Under the pieces are notes generated by a model, which was given only the letters and a program-made list of their open reading frames with translations, ran no database searches and was not told the origin of the DNA. Position numbers and translations under genes: made by a program. A stretch of 64,000 bases of DNA from Vibrio splendidus (GTDB taxonomy: Bacteria; Pseudomonadota; Gammaproteobacteria; Enterobacterales; Vibrionaceae), in the NCBI RefSeq assembly GCF_003345295.1, contig NZ_CP031055.1:2542001-2606000 (forward strand). The letters run 5' to 3'. Below, in pieces: positions 34,250-42,895 of the stretch (within the stretch, counting starts at the first letter, position 1; each line of letters begins with the position of its first letter).

Positions 34250-34364
34250 GTTGCTGGACCCTTATATGTTAAGTGTCATCACATTCGATATCACACTTAA
34301 CTCACAGTGAGGTTCACACTGTGCAAACTTGCTACCAATACAAGCTATATAATAGCATTGAAAT

Positions 34365-34441
<77 letters not shown>

Positions 34442-34494
34442 TCCGACTTGTGAGCATTATACGCCCAACAAGATGTTTTACAAGTTTGTAAACA

Positions 34495-34579
34495 TGGTGC
34501 CGAGAGAGGGACTCGAACCCTCACACCCTAAGGCACTAGCACCTCATGCTAGCGTGTCTACCAATTTCACCATCTCGGC
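34495..34579 (-). tRNA. leuU: tRNA-Leu (GAG)
   Basis: 85 nt with encoded CCA and a long variable arm, as in leucine tRNAs. The anticodon loop is ATGAGGT, anticodon GAG. It lies 16 bp after secG and 53 bp before tRNA-fMet, so it is probably cotranscribed with secG as in E. coli. Confidence 0.97.
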
Positions 34580-34595
34580 ATCAAATCTTTGCAGC

Positions 34596-34928
34596 TTATT
34601 GTGGAATTTCGTCGCCTTGCGTCGGAACTTCACTCACTGCATCTTCAGCTTGCTGAATTACCTGACCTTGAGTCGGGTCAATCCATTGTGACTCAGTTTT
34701 ATGTGTAGACATATTACCAAGCACTAAGCTAAGGATAAAAAATGTAGTTGCAAAAACTGCAGTCATTCGGGTAAGGAAATTTCCTGAGCCACCAGCACCA
34801 AACACAGTGTTTGAAGCGCCAGCACCGAAAGAGGCTCCCATATCTGCGCCTTTACCTTGTTGAATCAACACTAGGCCAATTACACCAAGCGCTGCCAACA
34901 GGTAAATCACAAGTAGAACTGTAAACAT
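34596..34928 (-). CDS. secG: preprotein translocase subunit SecG
   Basis: Small inner-membrane subunit of SecYEG. The 110-residue protein has two membrane segments (about 2-22 and 50-72) joined by the conserved cytoplasmic LIQQGKGADMGASFGAGAS loop. The start at 34928 has AGGTGG upstream; an in-frame codon at 34970 would add 14 residues not found in the family. The tail is acidic. tRNA-Leu follows directly. Confidence 0.95.
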   Translation of the reverse strand: MFTVLLVIYLLAALGVIGLVLIQQGKGADMGASFGAGASNTVFGAGGSGNFLTRMTAVFATTFFILSLVLGNMSTHKTESQWIDPTQGQVIQQAEDAVSEVPTQGDEIPQ

Positions 34929-35238
34929 TTTTCCACCTATGTTCCTAATTGTTGAGCCAGCGCCGTTCAAAAAACTATTTTTAAGAACAAGGCTAGCGAC
35001 CTCCTAACTGAAGGCCGAGCAATACTAGCGAATGCGACGATGGCTGACAAGGGGAATTTGCTAAAAAATAAGCCTTTACCAAGTGAATGGTTAAAAAAAG
35101 GTCAAAAGCGACACAAAACTCATTTACGTCTCTTTTGACCGTGATATCTCATAACCGTGATATCTTTTGACCGTGATATAAGTCAATCACTTCTAATCAC
35201 AGGCGCTATTCGTTTCGCCGGTTAAGTAAAAGGTTAAA
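34929..35238 (-). other. glmM-secG intergenic region with three direct repeats
   Basis: 310 bp without a gene. It holds three copies of ACCGTGATAT at 35138, 35154 and 35170 (16-bp period), two of which lie in an exact 17-bp repeat TCTTTTGACCGTGATAT. GGTCAAAAG near 35099 can pair with CTTTTGACC at 35132-35140, a 9-bp stem after glmM. The secG promoter should lie further left; it was not resolved. Confidence 0.6.
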
Positions 35239-36579
35239 TTAGCAGTTTGCTTTTACTGCATCAGCGATCTTAAGCGCTGAAGATTGAACAAGCTCAGCAT
35301 CTTCGCCTTCAACCATGACACGCAGTAGTGGCTCGGTACCAGACTTGCGTAATAGCACACGACCTTTCTCGCCAAGCTCTGCTTCTACTTCAACAACCGC
35401 TGCTTTTACCGCTTCGGCTTCTAGTGGGTTTGAATCTCCGCTGAAACGAACGTTTTCTAGAACTTGAGGGTATAACGTCATGCCCTGAGACAGCTCATTC
35501 AGTGTCATTTCGCTATCAACAACTGAAGCCAACACTTGCAGAGCAGCAACGATAGCGTCACCTGTCGTCACTTTATCTAATAGGATAACGTGACCCGAAT
35601 TTTCTGCACCGATCTTCCAGCCTTTAGCAAGAAGTTGCTCCATGACGTAACGGTCACCAACAGCGGCACGTACAAATGGAATACCTAATTGCTTAAGGCC
35701 ATTTTCCATACCAAGGTTCGTCATTAGCGTACCAACAACGCCACCTTTCAACTCACCACGACGCAACGCATCACGAGCAATGATGTAAGCGATTTGGTCA
35801 CCATCAACCTTATTACCTAGCTCATCAACCATGATGATGCGGTCACCGTCACCATCAAAGCCTAGGCCTAGAGCTGCTTTTTCTTCAAGTACTTTAGCTT
35901 GCAGAGCACGCACATCTGTCGCACCCACTTCGTGATTGATGTTAGTACCATTTGGCTCAACACCCATTGCAATCACTTCAGCGCCCAACTCTTTAAATAC
36001 CGCTGGCGCAATGTGGTAAGTCGCACCATGTGCGCAATCCACCACAATTTTCATGCCCGCTAACGTCATTTTGTGTGGGAATGTACTTTTACAAAATTCA
36101 ATATAACGGCCAGCTGCATCATTTAAGCGTACAGCTTTACCCAATGCAGAAGATTCCACGCACTCGATATCTTTATCTAGTTCAGCTTCGATAGCCAACT
36201 CAATGTCATCCGACAATTTGGTGCCTTCAGAAGAGAAGAACTTAATGCCGTTGTCATAGAAAGGGTTATGCGATGCAGAGATAACGATACCAGCTTCAGC
36301 ACGGAAAGTTTGTGTTAAGTAAGCTACAGCAGGTGTTGGCATTGGGCCAGTAAACGTAGCCTGAAGACCCGCAGCAGCAAGGCCAGCTTCTAACGCAGAC
36401 TCAAGCATATAGCCAGAGATACGAGTATCTTTACCAATGATCACTTTCTTGGTGCCCTGCTTCGCAAGAACACGACCTGCAGCCCAACCAAGCTTCAGAA
36501 CAAAATCAGGTGTAATCGGGTATTGGCCAACTTTGCCACGTACACCATCTGTGCCGAAGTAACGTCTTTTATCAGACAT
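35239..36579 (-). CDS. glmM: phosphoglucosamine mutase
   Basis: Converts glucosamine-6-phosphate to glucosamine-1-phosphate for peptidoglycan and LPS. The 446-residue protein has the phosphoserine loop VISASHNPFYDNG (Ser about 102), the metal loop DGDGDRIIMVDE (about 240-251), the sugar-binding GAENSGHVIL (about 328) and the phosphate-binding RKSGTEPLLRVMVE (about 413). Start MSDKRRYFGTDGVRG is standard. It follows folP by 21 bp, the usual ftsH-folP-glmM order. Confidence 0.97.
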   Translation of the reverse strand: MSDKRRYFGTDGVRGKVGQYPITPDFVLKLGWAAGRVLAKQGTKKVIIGKDTRISGYMLESALEAGLAAAGLQATFTGPMPTPAVAYLTQTFRAEAGIVISASHNPFYDNGIKFFSSEGTKLSDDIELAIEAELDKDIECVESSALGKAVRLNDAAGRYIEFCKSTFPHKMTLAGMKIVVDCAHGATYHIAPAVFKELGAEVIAMGVEPNGTNINHEVGATDVRALQAKVLEEKAALGLGFDGDGDRIIMVDELGNKVDGDQIAYIIARDALRRGELKGGVVGTLMTNLGMENGLKQLGIPFVRAAVGDRYVMEQLLAKGWKIGAENSGHVILLDKVTTGDAIVAALQVLASVVDSEMTLNELSQGMTLYPQVLENVRFSGDSNPLEAEAVKAAVVEVEAELGEKGRVLLRKSGTEPLLRVMVEGEDAELVQSSALKIADAVKANC

Positions 36580-36600
36580 ATTGATTTTCCTTAATTATTA

Positions 36601-37431
36601 TTAGTGATTGTTATTCATCACTTCGATTATCTTCATCGCTTCCAATGTATCTTCAACATCGTGAACGCGAATAATTTGTGCGCCTTTCATTGCAGCGATA
36701 GTCGCGCAAGTGACACTGGCTACCATACAATCTGCTGGGGCCTTGTCCAGTAGCTTAAAGATCATCGATTTTCTCGACATCCCAGCTAAAACTGGCAACC
36801 CAAGCGTATGAAATTTTTCAAGGTGCGCTAATAGTTGGTAATTGTGTTCAATGGTTTTACCAAAACCAAAACCAGGGTCCAGAATCAGCTGTTCTTTTGA
36901 GATTCCTACAGCCTCACAAGCTTCCACTCTTTCTTGTAGGAATGCTTCAACATCCATTAGAACATCGTCGTAAACTGGGCTAGCTTGCATGGTTCTTGGT
37001 TGGCCTTTCATGTGCATCAAGCAAACAGGAACATTAGCCTCAGCGGCAGCTTGTAGGGCACCTGGCTCTTGTAAAGCGCGTACATCATTGATCAAATCAG
37101 CACCCGCTTCAACAGCTTGGCGCATCACTTCCGCTTTGCTGGTATCAATAGAAATCCAAACATCAAACTTGGCACGAATCGCTTTAATTGCAGGAATAAC
37201 TCGAGCGAGCTCTTCCTCTAAGGAAACGTCCGGTGCTCCAGGACGAGTCGATTCACCACCAATATCAATAATGCTAACGCCGGCTTGAATCATTCGTTCA
37301 GCTTGCAGCAATGCATTGTCTAATGAGTTGAATTTTCCGCCATCAGAGAAAGAATCAGGCGTGACATTGAGGATACCCATTACATGTGGGCGATCTAAAA
37401 CGAGCGTTTTATTATTTGCTTTTAATATCAT
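36601..37431 (-). CDS. folP: dihydropteroate synthase
   Basis: Joins p-aminobenzoate to the pterin pyrophosphate in folate synthesis; the sulfonamide target. The 276-residue protein shows the family signatures MGILNVTPDSFSDGGK (about 18-33) and IIDIGGESTRPGA (about 54-66), plus LILDPGFGFGKT near 186 and the C-terminal IIRVHDVEDT. It lies between ftsH and glmM, as in E. coli. No unusual resistance-type changes were evaluated. Confidence 0.97.
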   Translation of the reverse strand: MILKANNKTLVLDRPHVMGILNVTPDSFSDGGKFNSLDNALLQAERMIQAGVSIIDIGGESTRPGAPDVSLEEELARVIPAIKAIRAKFDVWISIDTSKAEVMRQAVEAGADLINDVRALQEPGALQAAAEANVPVCLMHMKGQPRTMQASPVYDDVLMDVEAFLQERVEACEAVGISKEQLILDPGFGFGKTIEHNYQLLAHLEKFHTLGLPVLAGMSRKSMIFKLLDKAPADCMVASVTCATIAAMKGAQIIRVHDVEDTLEAMKIIEVMNNNH

Positions 37432-37478
37432 GAAAGGCAGGTCTTAAAGAGTAAAAAACACCTTGGGCTATAAACAGA

Positions 37479-37504
37479 AAAACCCTGAGCGTACTCAGGG
37501 TTTT
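37479..37504 (-). terminator. hairpin after ftsH
   Basis: An 11-bp perfect stem AAAACCCTGAG / CTCAGGGTTTT with a 4-nt loop, 18 bp after ftsH and before folP. Confidence 0.85.
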
Positions 37505-37521
37505 AATTTATAGCTTAGCGA

Positions 37522-39492
37522 TTAAGAATCTTTGTTTTGAGTATCATCTGATTCAGATTTAACGTCTTCAACTTTCGATTCTTCTGGGTCGGCTTTAGCT
37601 TGTTCTTCTGATTTAGCTTCAGTTTCAGGCTTGGCTTCTTCCTTTGCAGGTTCTGCTTTTGCTTGATCACCCCAACCAGCAGGCTCGCGAATCTCGTCTT
37701 TACGTTCCATCAAGTCATCAATCTGACCTGCATCAATCGTTTCAAACTTCATCAACGCATCTTTCATCGAGTGCATGAGATCCATGTTCTCTTCAAGAAT
37801 CTGCTTCGCACGAGCATAGTTACGGTCGATAAGAATACGAATTTCTTCATCGATAAGTCGAGTTGTATCGTCAGAAACATGTTTCGCTTGGCTCATGCCA
37901 CGACCTAGGAAAACTTCGCCTTCTTCTTCAGCATATAGAAGAGGGCCTAGTTTTTCAGAGAAGCCCCACTGCGTTACCATCTTGCGAGCAATATCAGTTG
38001 CACGTTCGATATCGTTAGACGCACCAGTCGAAACCTTATCTTTACCGTAGATAAGTTCTTCAGCAAGACGACCACCGTACAAGCTAGAGATCATTGACTC
38101 TAGGTGTTGGCGAGACATGCTTACGCGATCTTGCTCAGGTAGATACATAGTCACACCAAGTGCACGACCACGTGGAATGATTGACACCTTGTACACTGGA
38201 TCGTGTTCAGGTACCAAACGACCAACAATTGCGTGGCCTGCTTCGTGGTAAGCTGTTGACTCTTTCACTTCTTCAGACATCACCATTGAACGGCGCTCTG
38301 CACCCATCATGATCTTATCTTTCGCAAGTTCAAACTCAACCATCGATACATTGCGCTTGTTACCACGAGCTGCAAATAGCGCCGCCTCGTTCACAAGGTT
38401 CGCAAGATCTGCACCAGAGAAACCTGGAGTACCACGAGCAATCAGAGATGGTTCAACATCACCTGATAGTGGAACTTTGCGCATGTGCACTTTAAGAATC
38501 TGTTCACGACCACGTACATCAGGTAGACCAACCACAACTTGACGGTCAAAACGACCAGGACGAAGTAATGCAGGGTCTAGCACGTCGGGACGGTTAGTCG
38601 CAGCGATAACAATAATACCTTCGTTACCTTCGAAACCATCCATCTCAACCAGCATTTGGTTAAGTGTTTGCTCACGTTCATCGTGACCACCACCAACACC
38701 AGCGCCACGTTGACGACCTACAGCATCGATTTCATCGATAAAGATGATACAAGGTGCTGCTTTCTTCGCTTGCTCGAACATGTCACGCACACGAGATGCA
38801 CCAACACCAACAAACATTTCAACGAAATCAGAACCTGAGATAGTAAAGAACGGTACTTTCGCTTCACCAGCAATTGCTTTTGCAAGCAATGTCTTACCAG
38901 TACCAGGAGGACCGACCAACAGGATACCTGTCGGGATCTTACCACCCAGTTTTTGGAAGCGACTTGGGTCACGAAGGTAATCCACAAGCTCTTTCACGTC
39001 TTCTTTTGCTTCGTCACAACCAGCAACATCAGCAAACATCGTTTTGATTTGTTCTTCGCTCATCATTCGAGCTTTACTCTTACCGAAAGACATCGCGCCT
39101 TTACCGCCGCCGCCGCCTTGCATTTGACGCATGAAGAAAATCCACACACCAATCAGTAAGATCATTGGGAACCAAGAGATGAAGATAGTGCCAAGCAGGC
39201 TCTGCTCTTCAGGTGGTGTACCCTGAACTTTTACGTTTTGATTAATTAAGTCATCAAGTAGCTTTTGATCATAAACAGGCATGTAAGTTACATACTTAGA
39301 ACCACCGCCACGACGTGTGAAAGTAATTTCGCTGTTATTGAACTGTGCGTCTTGAATCTGGCCTTGGCCAACTTCCTGTACAAACGTGGTGTAATCTACT
39401 GCTCTGCCGTTACTTTCCCCAGGGCCAAAGCTCTGGAAGACCGACATCAACACAACCGCGATAACAAGCCACAGAATTAAATTTTTTGCCAT
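37522..39492 (-). CDS. ftsH: ATP-dependent zinc metalloprotease FtsH
   Basis: Membrane-bound AAA+ protease, hexameric, degrading membrane proteins, LpxC and others in E. coli. The 656-residue protein has a first membrane segment at about 4-24 and a second near 100-120, a GGGGG linker, Walker A GPPGTGKT, Walker B IIFIDEID, the second region of homology RPDVLDPALLRPGRFDRQ, and zinc site HEAGH. The C-terminus is an acidic Glu/Ala/Lys tail. ATG at 39492 (MAKNLILW) is chosen over a TTG three codons upstream. It follows rlmE. Confidence 0.97.
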   Translation of the reverse strand: MAKNLILWLVIAVVLMSVFQSFGPGESNGRAVDYTTFVQEVGQGQIQDAQFNNSEITFTRRGGGSKYVTYMPVYDQKLLDDLINQNVKVQGTPPEEQSLLGTIFISWFPMILLIGVWIFFMRQMQGGGGGKGAMSFGKSKARMMSEEQIKTMFADVAGCDEAKEDVKELVDYLRDPSRFQKLGGKIPTGILLVGPPGTGKTLLAKAIAGEAKVPFFTISGSDFVEMFVGVGASRVRDMFEQAKKAAPCIIFIDEIDAVGRQRGAGVGGGHDEREQTLNQMLVEMDGFEGNEGIIVIAATNRPDVLDPALLRPGRFDRQVVVGLPDVRGREQILKVHMRKVPLSGDVEPSLIARGTPGFSGADLANLVNEAALFAARGNKRNVSMVEFELAKDKIMMGAERRSMVMSEEVKESTAYHEAGHAIVGRLVPEHDPVYKVSIIPRGRALGVTMYLPEQDRVSMSRQHLESMISSLYGGRLAEELIYGKDKVSTGASNDIERATDIARKMVTQWGFSEKLGPLLYAEEEGEVFLGRGMSQAKHVSDDTTRLIDEEIRILIDRNYARAKQILEENMDLMHSMKDALMKFETIDAGQIDDLMERKDEIREPAGWGDQAKAEPAKEEAKPETEAKSEEQAKADPEESKVEDVKSESDDTQNKDS

Positions 39493-39599
39493 GTCACTCA
39501 AGGTGTAAGCCTCTCGATAACTAATTGTAATTAAAGGTAGGGTACTACAGTTTGTAACCTGTAGCCATGTTGTTAACTCTCACTCTTGGAAGAGAATCG

Positions 39600-40229
39600 T
39601 TAACCTTTGTAACCAGTTGCTACGATAAACACTTCACGAGATCGAGCTCGAGAAGAGTCGGGTTTTCTCACTTTGACTGTTTTAAACATCTCACGGACGT
39701 CCTTAACATATTGGTCAAACCCTTCGCCTTGGAATACTTTTACAACAAAACTACCATTGGTAGCTAGAACTTGTCGACACATATCCAAAGCTAATTCAAC
39801 TAAATACATAGCTCTCGGCTGATCCACAGAATTGTTGCCTGCTATATTAGGTGCCATATCAGACATCACGACATCAACCATGTTTGGTTGTATACGTTCC
39901 AACAAGGCATCTAGCACAGCTTCTTCGCGGAAATCACCTTGTAAAAAGCTCACTCCAGCGATCGGATCCATAGGTAGCAAGTCACAAGCAATGATTTGAC
40001 CGTTGTCTCCGATAATCTTAGCAGCATATTGAGACCAACCGCCAGGCGCTGCGCCCAAATCCACAATGGTCATCCCAGGAGTCAGCAATTTATCTTTCGT
40101 TTGAATCTCTTCCATTTTGAAATAAGCACGCGAACGATAGCCTCTTTTTCTTGCTTCATTTGCATACTTGTCGTCGAAGTGTTCCTTCAACCAACGGCCT
40201 GAACTGGCCGAGTGTTTCTGTTTGCTCAT
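39600..40229 (-). CDS. rlmE: 23S rRNA (uridine(2552)-2'-O)-methyltransferase
   Basis: Heat-shock linked methyltransferase acting on the 50S subunit. The 209-residue protein has the SAM site VDLGAAPGGWSQYA (about 58-71) and the K-D-K-E catalytic tetrad in RAYFKMEEI, VMSDMAPN, VVKVFQGEG and SREVFIVA. It is upstream of ftsH on the same strand and divergent from yhbY. Confidence 0.96.
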   Translation of the reverse strand: MSKQKHSASSGRWLKEHFDDKYANEARKRGYRSRAYFKMEEIQTKDKLLTPGMTIVDLGAAPGGWSQYAAKIIGDNGQIIACDLLPMDPIAGVSFLQGDFREEAVLDALLERIQPNMVDVVMSDMAPNIAGNNSVDQPRAMYLVELALDMCRQVLATNGSFVVKVFQGEGFDQYVKDVREMFKTVKVRKPDSSRARSREVFIVATGYKG

Positions 40230-40343
40230 TGGATACCTAAATTGGAGGAAAGTACTAATTGCTGAATAAATTATAGTCTTCAGCTTTAGATGGCGTTAAA
40301 ATAGGTTTTTTCAACCCTAATACTAAATAAAATTGGCCGCGTA

Positions 40344-40640
40344 ATGAACCTAAGTACCAAACAAAAGCAGCATCTAAAGGGCCTAGCTCACAGTTTAAAA
40401 CCTGTAGTGCTAATGGGCGCAAATGGACTTACTGAAGCTGTTCTAGCGGAAATCGAATTAGCTCTAGACCACCACGAACTGATCAAGATTAAAGTTGCAT
40501 CAGAAGACCGTGAGACTAAGCAACTGATTATCGATGCAATTGTACGTGAATCTAAAGCTGAGAAAGTACAGACTATCGGTAAAGTTCTAGTACTGTTCCG
40601 TCAGTCAGAAGCACGTAAAATCGAGATTCCACGCAAATAA
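40344..40640 (+). CDS. yhbY: ribosome assembly RNA-binding protein YhbY (CRM domain)
   Basis: A 98-residue CRM-domain protein linked to 50S assembly. The GANG (GxxG) RNA-binding loop is at VVLMGANGLTEAVLAEIE (about 22-39), followed by HHELIKIKVA typical of the family. It is the only rightward gene between rlmE and greA, facing greA across a shared terminator. The divergent rlmE-yhbY arrangement is the same in E. coli. Confidence 0.95.
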   Translation: MNLSTKQKQHLKGLAHSLKPVVLMGANGLTEAVLAEIELALDHHELIKIKVASEDRETKQLIIDAIVRESKAEKVQTIGKVLVLFRQSEARKIEIPRK

Positions 40641-40713
40641 GCTAGTTTGACATCAAGCTAGCTCCACAATAAGAAAGCCACTGTGCTTATCTTTTAGTGT
40701 AGCGTGAGAAACG

Positions 40714-40739
40714 AAAAAGGTCGCATTAGCGACCTTTTT
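40714..40739. terminator. bidirectional terminator between yhbY and greA
   Basis: An 11-bp perfect stem AAAAAGGTCGC / GCGACCTTTTT with loop ATTA. Confidence 0.93.
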
Positions 40740-40765
40740 ACTTATTAAAACCAAAGTAAATTCAA

Positions 40766-41239
40766 TTAGATGTATTCTACTTTGTCTATTTCGAAATCTT
40801 TATCGCCGCCAGGTGTAGAGATAATAACCTCGTCACCTTCCATCTTACCAATAAGGCCACGAGCGATCGGTGATTTCACCGAAATGCGGCCAGTTTTGAT
40901 TTCAGCTTCATCTTCAGAAACGATTTGGTAACGGAACTCTTCATCAGTATCTACGTCAATCAAAGTAACCGTAGTACCAAAGATAACCTTGCCTGTGTTA
41001 TCCATTTGAGTTACGTCGATGATCTGAGCTAGCGATAGCTTGTATTCGATATCTCGAATTTGAGCTTCACAGATACCCTGCTCTTCACGAGCGGCGTGGT
41101 ACTCTGCATTCTCTTTCAAGTCACCGAGTTCACGTGCTTCACCAATAGCTGCTGAAATAATAGGACGTAGCTTAAGTAGGCGATCTAATTCGTCACGTAG
41201 CTGCTGAGCGCCACGCACTGTCATTGGAACCTTTTCCAT
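40766..41239 (-). CDS. greA: transcription elongation factor GreA
   Basis: Rescues backtracked RNA polymerase by stimulating transcript cleavage through the secondary channel. The 157-residue protein has the N-terminal coiled coil with the acidic tip ELGDLKENAEYHAAREEQG (about 40-58) and the C-terminal FKBP-like domain with SPIARGLIGKMEGDEV. The start MEKVPMTVRGAQQLRDEL is used; E. coli GreA begins at the same general place. Confidence 0.97.
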   Translation of the reverse strand: MEKVPMTVRGAQQLRDELDRLLKLRPIISAAIGEARELGDLKENAEYHAAREEQGICEAQIRDIEYKLSLAQIIDVTQMDNTGKVIFGTTVTLIDVDTDEEFRYQIVSEDEAEIKTGRISVKSPIARGLIGKMEGDEVIISTPGGDKDFEIDKVEYI

Positions 41240-41752
41240 TTTTTACCTCTATGCCAAAGCTTTCTTTGGCCAACATAAATACACCCAACGCATTTATTGG
41301 GTGATAGAAACAAAACGATTTGGCTTAGTGTAAACAAACTTTATGGCTAAATCACCTTTATTCCACTTTGCGTTATAAAAGCTTTATCTAGGTCTAAATT
41401 ACAGACATCACAAAAATGAATAATAACTCCCTCATCAATAAGCAGAGAGTTAAATACCTAAAAAAACAAAAAACAAACAAAATAAACACAGATCACACTT
41501 TTATAAAAAACACTTTAAAACATATACTTAAACAACAAGAGATATAATAAAACAGTGTTCATTTTTTAGTTTTATATCATTTTACTAACTGACTATGGAA
41601 CTTTAGAGGTAAAAAGTAACCCATGGATTGCACTGGCATTTTTCAGACTTCTGTTCTAATCATGATTATGAAGCCTGATTAATACAGGCAATACACAAAA
41701 GGGTTCAAATCCTTGATAAAACTTCTATGGACAGTAATTAGGAAATAATAAC
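41240..41752 (+). promoter_or_regulatory. greA-ompU divergent intergenic region, ompU promoter
   Basis: 513 bp without a gene, very AT-rich between 41400 and 41600. In V. cholerae ompU is activated by ToxR at AT-rich upstream sites and has a long leader; the A/T tracts here (AAAACAAAAAAC, TTTTTTAGTTTTATATC) fit but no exact ToxR box was scored. The ompU start has AGGAAATAATAAC as ribosome binding region. Confidence 0.5.
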
Positions 41753-42784
41753 ATGAACAAGACTATGATCGCGCTTGCTGTATCTGCTGCAGCTCTTGCT
41801 ACTAACGCAGTGGCAGCGGACGGTAAACAAGCTGGTGGTATTGACGGTACTTCTGTATACAGCTCAAACGGCACTTCTCTAGAGATCGGTGGTCGTGCGG
41901 AAGCTCGTCTATCTCTAAAAGATGGCAAAGCACAAGACAACACTCGAGTACGTCTTAACTTCCTAGGTAAAGTTGAAATCCAAGACGGCCTATACGGCGT
42001 TGGTTTCTACGAAGCAGAATACAACGCAAACGACTACGAAGGCGATGCTGATTCTATCGATCACCGTTACACATACGCTGGTATCGGCGGTACATTCGGT
42101 GAAGTAACTTACGGTAAAAACGACGGTGCGCTAGGCGTAATCACTGACTTTACCGATATCATGTCTTACCACGGTAACTCAGCGGCATACAAAATTGCAG
42201 CGGCTGACCGTACAGACAACATGCTTTCTTACAAAGGTGAATTCCAAGACCTAGCAGTTAAAGCAAGCTACCGTTTTGCAGATCGTACAGATTCAACAAC
42301 TGACACTGGTTTCGATGACAACAACGAAGATGGCTACTCTCTATCTGGTATCTACGCAATCGGCGATTCTGGCGTTAAGCTAGGTGCAGGTTACGCTGAT
42401 CAAGCAGAGCAAAACGAATACATGCTAGCGGCATCTTTCCGTACTGAAGCTCTATACTTTGCTGGTGTATTCACAGACGGTGAACTATCGAAAGACAACG
42501 GCGACTACACTGGCTACGAATTCGCAACTGCTTACACGCTAGACAAAGCTGCATTCACGCTAACGTACAACAACGCAGAAACAGATGGTGATACATCAGC
42601 TGATAACGTTGCTGTAGATGCGACTTACTACTTCAAGCCTAACTTCCGTACTTACATCTCGTACAACTTCAACCTAATCAGTGAAGGCGACAAGTTCGGT
42701 ACAGCTGATACTGTAGTTAACCGTGGTGCAACTAAAGCACAAGCTGAAGACGAGCTAGCTATTGGTCTACGTTACGACTTCTAA
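41753..42784 (+). CDS. ompU: outer-membrane porin OmpU
   Basis: Major trimeric general porin of Vibrio, linked to bile resistance and ToxR control. The 343-residue precursor has a signal peptide (MNKTMIALAVSAAALATNAVA, cleavage after residue 21) and mature start ADGKQAGG. Strands such as SLEIGGRAEARLSL and NTRVRLNFLGKVEI, the FGEVTYGKNDG segment and the C-terminal LRYDF (terminal Phe) are typical. Codon use is strongly biased, as expected for an abundant protein. It ends at a strong terminator. Confidence 0.96.
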   Translation: MNKTMIALAVSAAALATNAVAADGKQAGGIDGTSVYSSNGTSLEIGGRAEARLSLKDGKAQDNTRVRLNFLGKVEIQDGLYGVGFYEAEYNANDYEGDADSIDHRYTYAGIGGTFGEVTYGKNDGALGVITDFTDIMSYHGNSAAYKIAAADRTDNMLSYKGEFQDLAVKASYRFADRTDSTTDTGFDDNNEDGYSLSGIYAIGDSGVKLGAGYADQAEQNEYMLAASFRTEALYFAGVFTDGELSKDNGDYTGYEFATAYTLDKAAFTLTYNNAETDGDTSADNVAVDATYYFKPNFRTYISYNFNLISEGDKFGTADTVVNRGATKAQAEDELAIGLRYDF

Positions 42785-42823
42785 TTCTGATTATCTAATT
42801 GATTAATTAGTTAATTGAGAATC

Positions 42824-42853
42824 AAAACGCCCGCTATCTAGCGGGCGTTTTTT
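42824..42853 (+). terminator. ompU terminator
   Basis: A 13-bp perfect stem AAAACGCCCGCTA / TAGCGGGCGTTTT with loop TC and following T-run. Confidence 0.95.
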
Positions 42854-42895
42854 ATATCTGTATACTGAAAACATCAGCCATCCAAGAAATCTTCT

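Noticed and set aside
35131..35179. CRISPR-like array
   Set aside because: Repeats are 10 bp with 6-bp spacing, only three copies, and no cas genes.
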